From contig VMDJ01000004.1 in NCBI GenBank assembly GCA_008080925.1, forward strand, positions 1 to 7,003: 7,003 nucleotides of DNA, written 5' to 3'. The notes under the pieces are model-generated. The model did not search any database. It worked only from the letters and a program-made list of their open reading frames with translations, and had not been told where the DNA came from. Numbering within the stretch: position 1 is the stretch's first letter; each line of letters opens with the position of its first letter. Of this stretch, positions 6,025 to 7,003 are shown piece after piece. The translations under genes were made by a program, and so were the position numbers. This DNA comes from Gammaproteobacteria bacterium (GTDB lineage Bacteria; Pseudomonadota; Gammaproteobacteria; Chromatiales; Chromatiaceae).

Positions 6025-7003
6025 TGCGCCTGTATACGCTGGCACATTTCATCAACTGACAAGCCGGCCTGATCTAACTGCTCCGCCTGACTTGCCTGCT
6101 CAATAAAGAGATCTGGCATACCCAATAGCAATAGACGGTTATGTAGATTCTCCATCGAGATATATTCAGCAACCGCTGCGCCAGCACCACCCGCTACTGC
6201 GTTCTCTTCAAGCGTCACAATCAATGAATGATTAGCCGCAACTTGTTTAATCAACGCTTGATCTAGTGGCTTAACAAATCGCATATCAGCCACTGTTGCA
6301 TTTAATCGCTCAGCGACTTCTAGCGCCCGACCCAAAACCGAACCGAAGTTTAAAACCACCACATCCTTGCCTTCGCGAATAATGCGACCTTTACCCCAAG
6401 GCACGGTTTTGAGTTCTTTCTTAGGCGTTACACCCAAACCGCCACCTCGTGGATAACGTACTAAGGCAGGGCCTGAAAATTCATACGCAGTTTGCAGCAA
6501 GGCACGGCACTCTGCTTCATCACTTGGCGCTAAGATCGCCATATTGGGTACGCAACGCACATAGCTCAAATCAAAACTACCGGCATGAGTTGCGCCATCA
6601 GCACCCACAAAGCCTGCACGATCAACCGCAAAGGTCACATCAAGATTCTGTAACGCCACGTCATGGAGTAACTGATCATAAGCACGCTGCAAAAAGGTCG
6701 AATAGATCGCCACCACAGGCTTTTGCCCTTCACAGGCCAAACCTGCCGCAAAGGTGACTGCGTGTTGCTCAGCAATACCGACATCGTGATAACGATCTGC
6801 AAAGCGACGACTAAACTCAACCAAACCTGAGCCTTCACACATTGCAGGGGTAACTGCAAATACGCGTGGATCTTGCTCCGCAAGGTCACAGATCCAATCT
6901 GAAAACACTTTGGTATAACTCAAGCCAGCGGCTTTCTTTTCCATCTTCCCGGTATCCGCATCAAACGGAGTTACACCGTGATACACACAAGGATCACCTT
7001 CAG
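6018..7003 (-). CDS. dxs: 1-deoxy-D-xylulose-5-phosphate synthase, C-terminal half (5' end beyond window)
   Basis: Dxs condenses pyruvate with glyceraldehyde-3-phosphate, using thiamine diphosphate, in the first step of the MEP isoprenoid pathway; its product also feeds thiamine and pyridoxal synthesis. About 327 residues of a usual 620 are present. The frame is open to the right edge, so the GTG at 6984-6986 is not the start and the N-terminal thiamine-diphosphate domain lies outside. The pyrimidine-binding transketolase domain contains YHDVGIAEQHAVTFAAG, whose glutamate (codon 6768-6770) matches E370 of E. coli. DRAGFVGADGATH holds the counterparts of R420, D427 and H431, and VRYPRG that of R478. 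The C-terminal transketolase domain follows, with VADMRFVKPLDQALI and VTLEENAVAGGAG. The residues visible are intact, so the enzyme should be active. It converges on the FIST gene. Confidence 0.96.
   Translation of the reverse strand, partial: EGDPCVYHGVTPFDADTGKMEKKAAGLSYTKVFSDWICDLAEQDPRVFAVTPAMCEGSGLVEFSRRFADRYHDVGIAEQHAVTFAAGLACEGQKPVVAIYSTFLQRAYDQLLHDVALQNLDVTFAVDRAGFVGADGATHAGSFDLSYVRCVPNMAILAPSDEAECRALLQTAYEFSGPALVRYPRGGGLGVTPKKELKTVPWGKGRIIREGKDVVVLNFGSVLGRALEVAERLNATVADMRFVKPLDQALIKQVAANHSLIVTLEENAVAGGAGAAVAEYISMENLHNRLLLLGMPDLFIEQASQAEQLDQAGLSVDEMCQRIQAHQ

Noticed and set aside
6449..6757. A 102-codon plus-strand open frame
   Set aside because: It is antisense to conserved active-site sequence of dxs, with a histidine/glutamine/arginine-rich, unstructured product; a shadow frame.
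6984..6986. GTG as the dxs start
   Set aside because: The frame continues to the window edge with EGDPC before it, and Dxs needs a further N-terminal thiamine-diphosphate domain.

Overview
This window looks like chromosomal DNA of a gammaproteobacterium of moderate base composition, probably a chemoautotroph such as a sulfur oxidiser. Two things point there. The left part carries the gammaproteobacterial envelope cluster lpoA-yraN-dolP. The middle carries a class I phosphoribulokinase that keeps the catalytic residues, and apparently the NADH-responsive arginines, of Calvin-cycle enzymes. The taxonomic call is inference; no rRNA or other marker is present.

Layout. (1) 1-3784, plus strand: a compact run of four genes. 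These are the 3' two-thirds of lpoA (outer-membrane lipoprotein activator of PBP1A), yraN (UPF0102, nuclease-like fold), dolP (dual-BON lipoprotein) and a GlcD-type FAD-linked 2-hydroxyacid dehydrogenase. The gaps are 25, 35 and 1 bp, so they are probably co-transcribed. The diaA gene that sits between yraN and dolP in E. coli is absent. (2) 3785-3916: a 132-bp spacer with a weak candidate promoter, a small inverted repeat and a strong ribosome binding site. (3) 3917-4792: phosphoribulokinase, followed by a very clear rho-independent terminator at 4811-4842, so it appears to be its own transcription unit at its 3' end. (4) 4843-4914: a short spacer with several inverted repeats. Two of them are mutually exclusive, and one could cover the ribosome binding site and GTG start of the next gene. 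(5) 4915-6024: a stand-alone FIST-domain protein. (6) 6018-7003, minus strand: the C-terminal half of dxs, converging on the FIST gene with a 7-bp overlap of the coding ends.

How the genes relate. The first three genes serve cell-envelope growth and outer-membrane integrity. The flavoprotein and phosphoribulokinase are both carbon metabolism: the kinase makes ribulose-1,5-bisphosphate, and a glycolate/D-lactate-type dehydrogenase could take part in salvage of glycolate from the oxygenase side reaction, though its substrate cannot be read from sequence. Dxs opens the MEP isoprenoid pathway from pyruvate and glyceraldehyde-3-phosphate. The FIST protein is a predicted small-ligand sensor with no attached output domain. 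No mobile element, CRISPR array, tRNA or rRNA was seen, and no gene-free stretch exceeds 300 bp. I see no clearly new multi-gene system. The least explained items are the stand-alone FIST protein with its structured leader and the kinase/flavoprotein neighbourhood.
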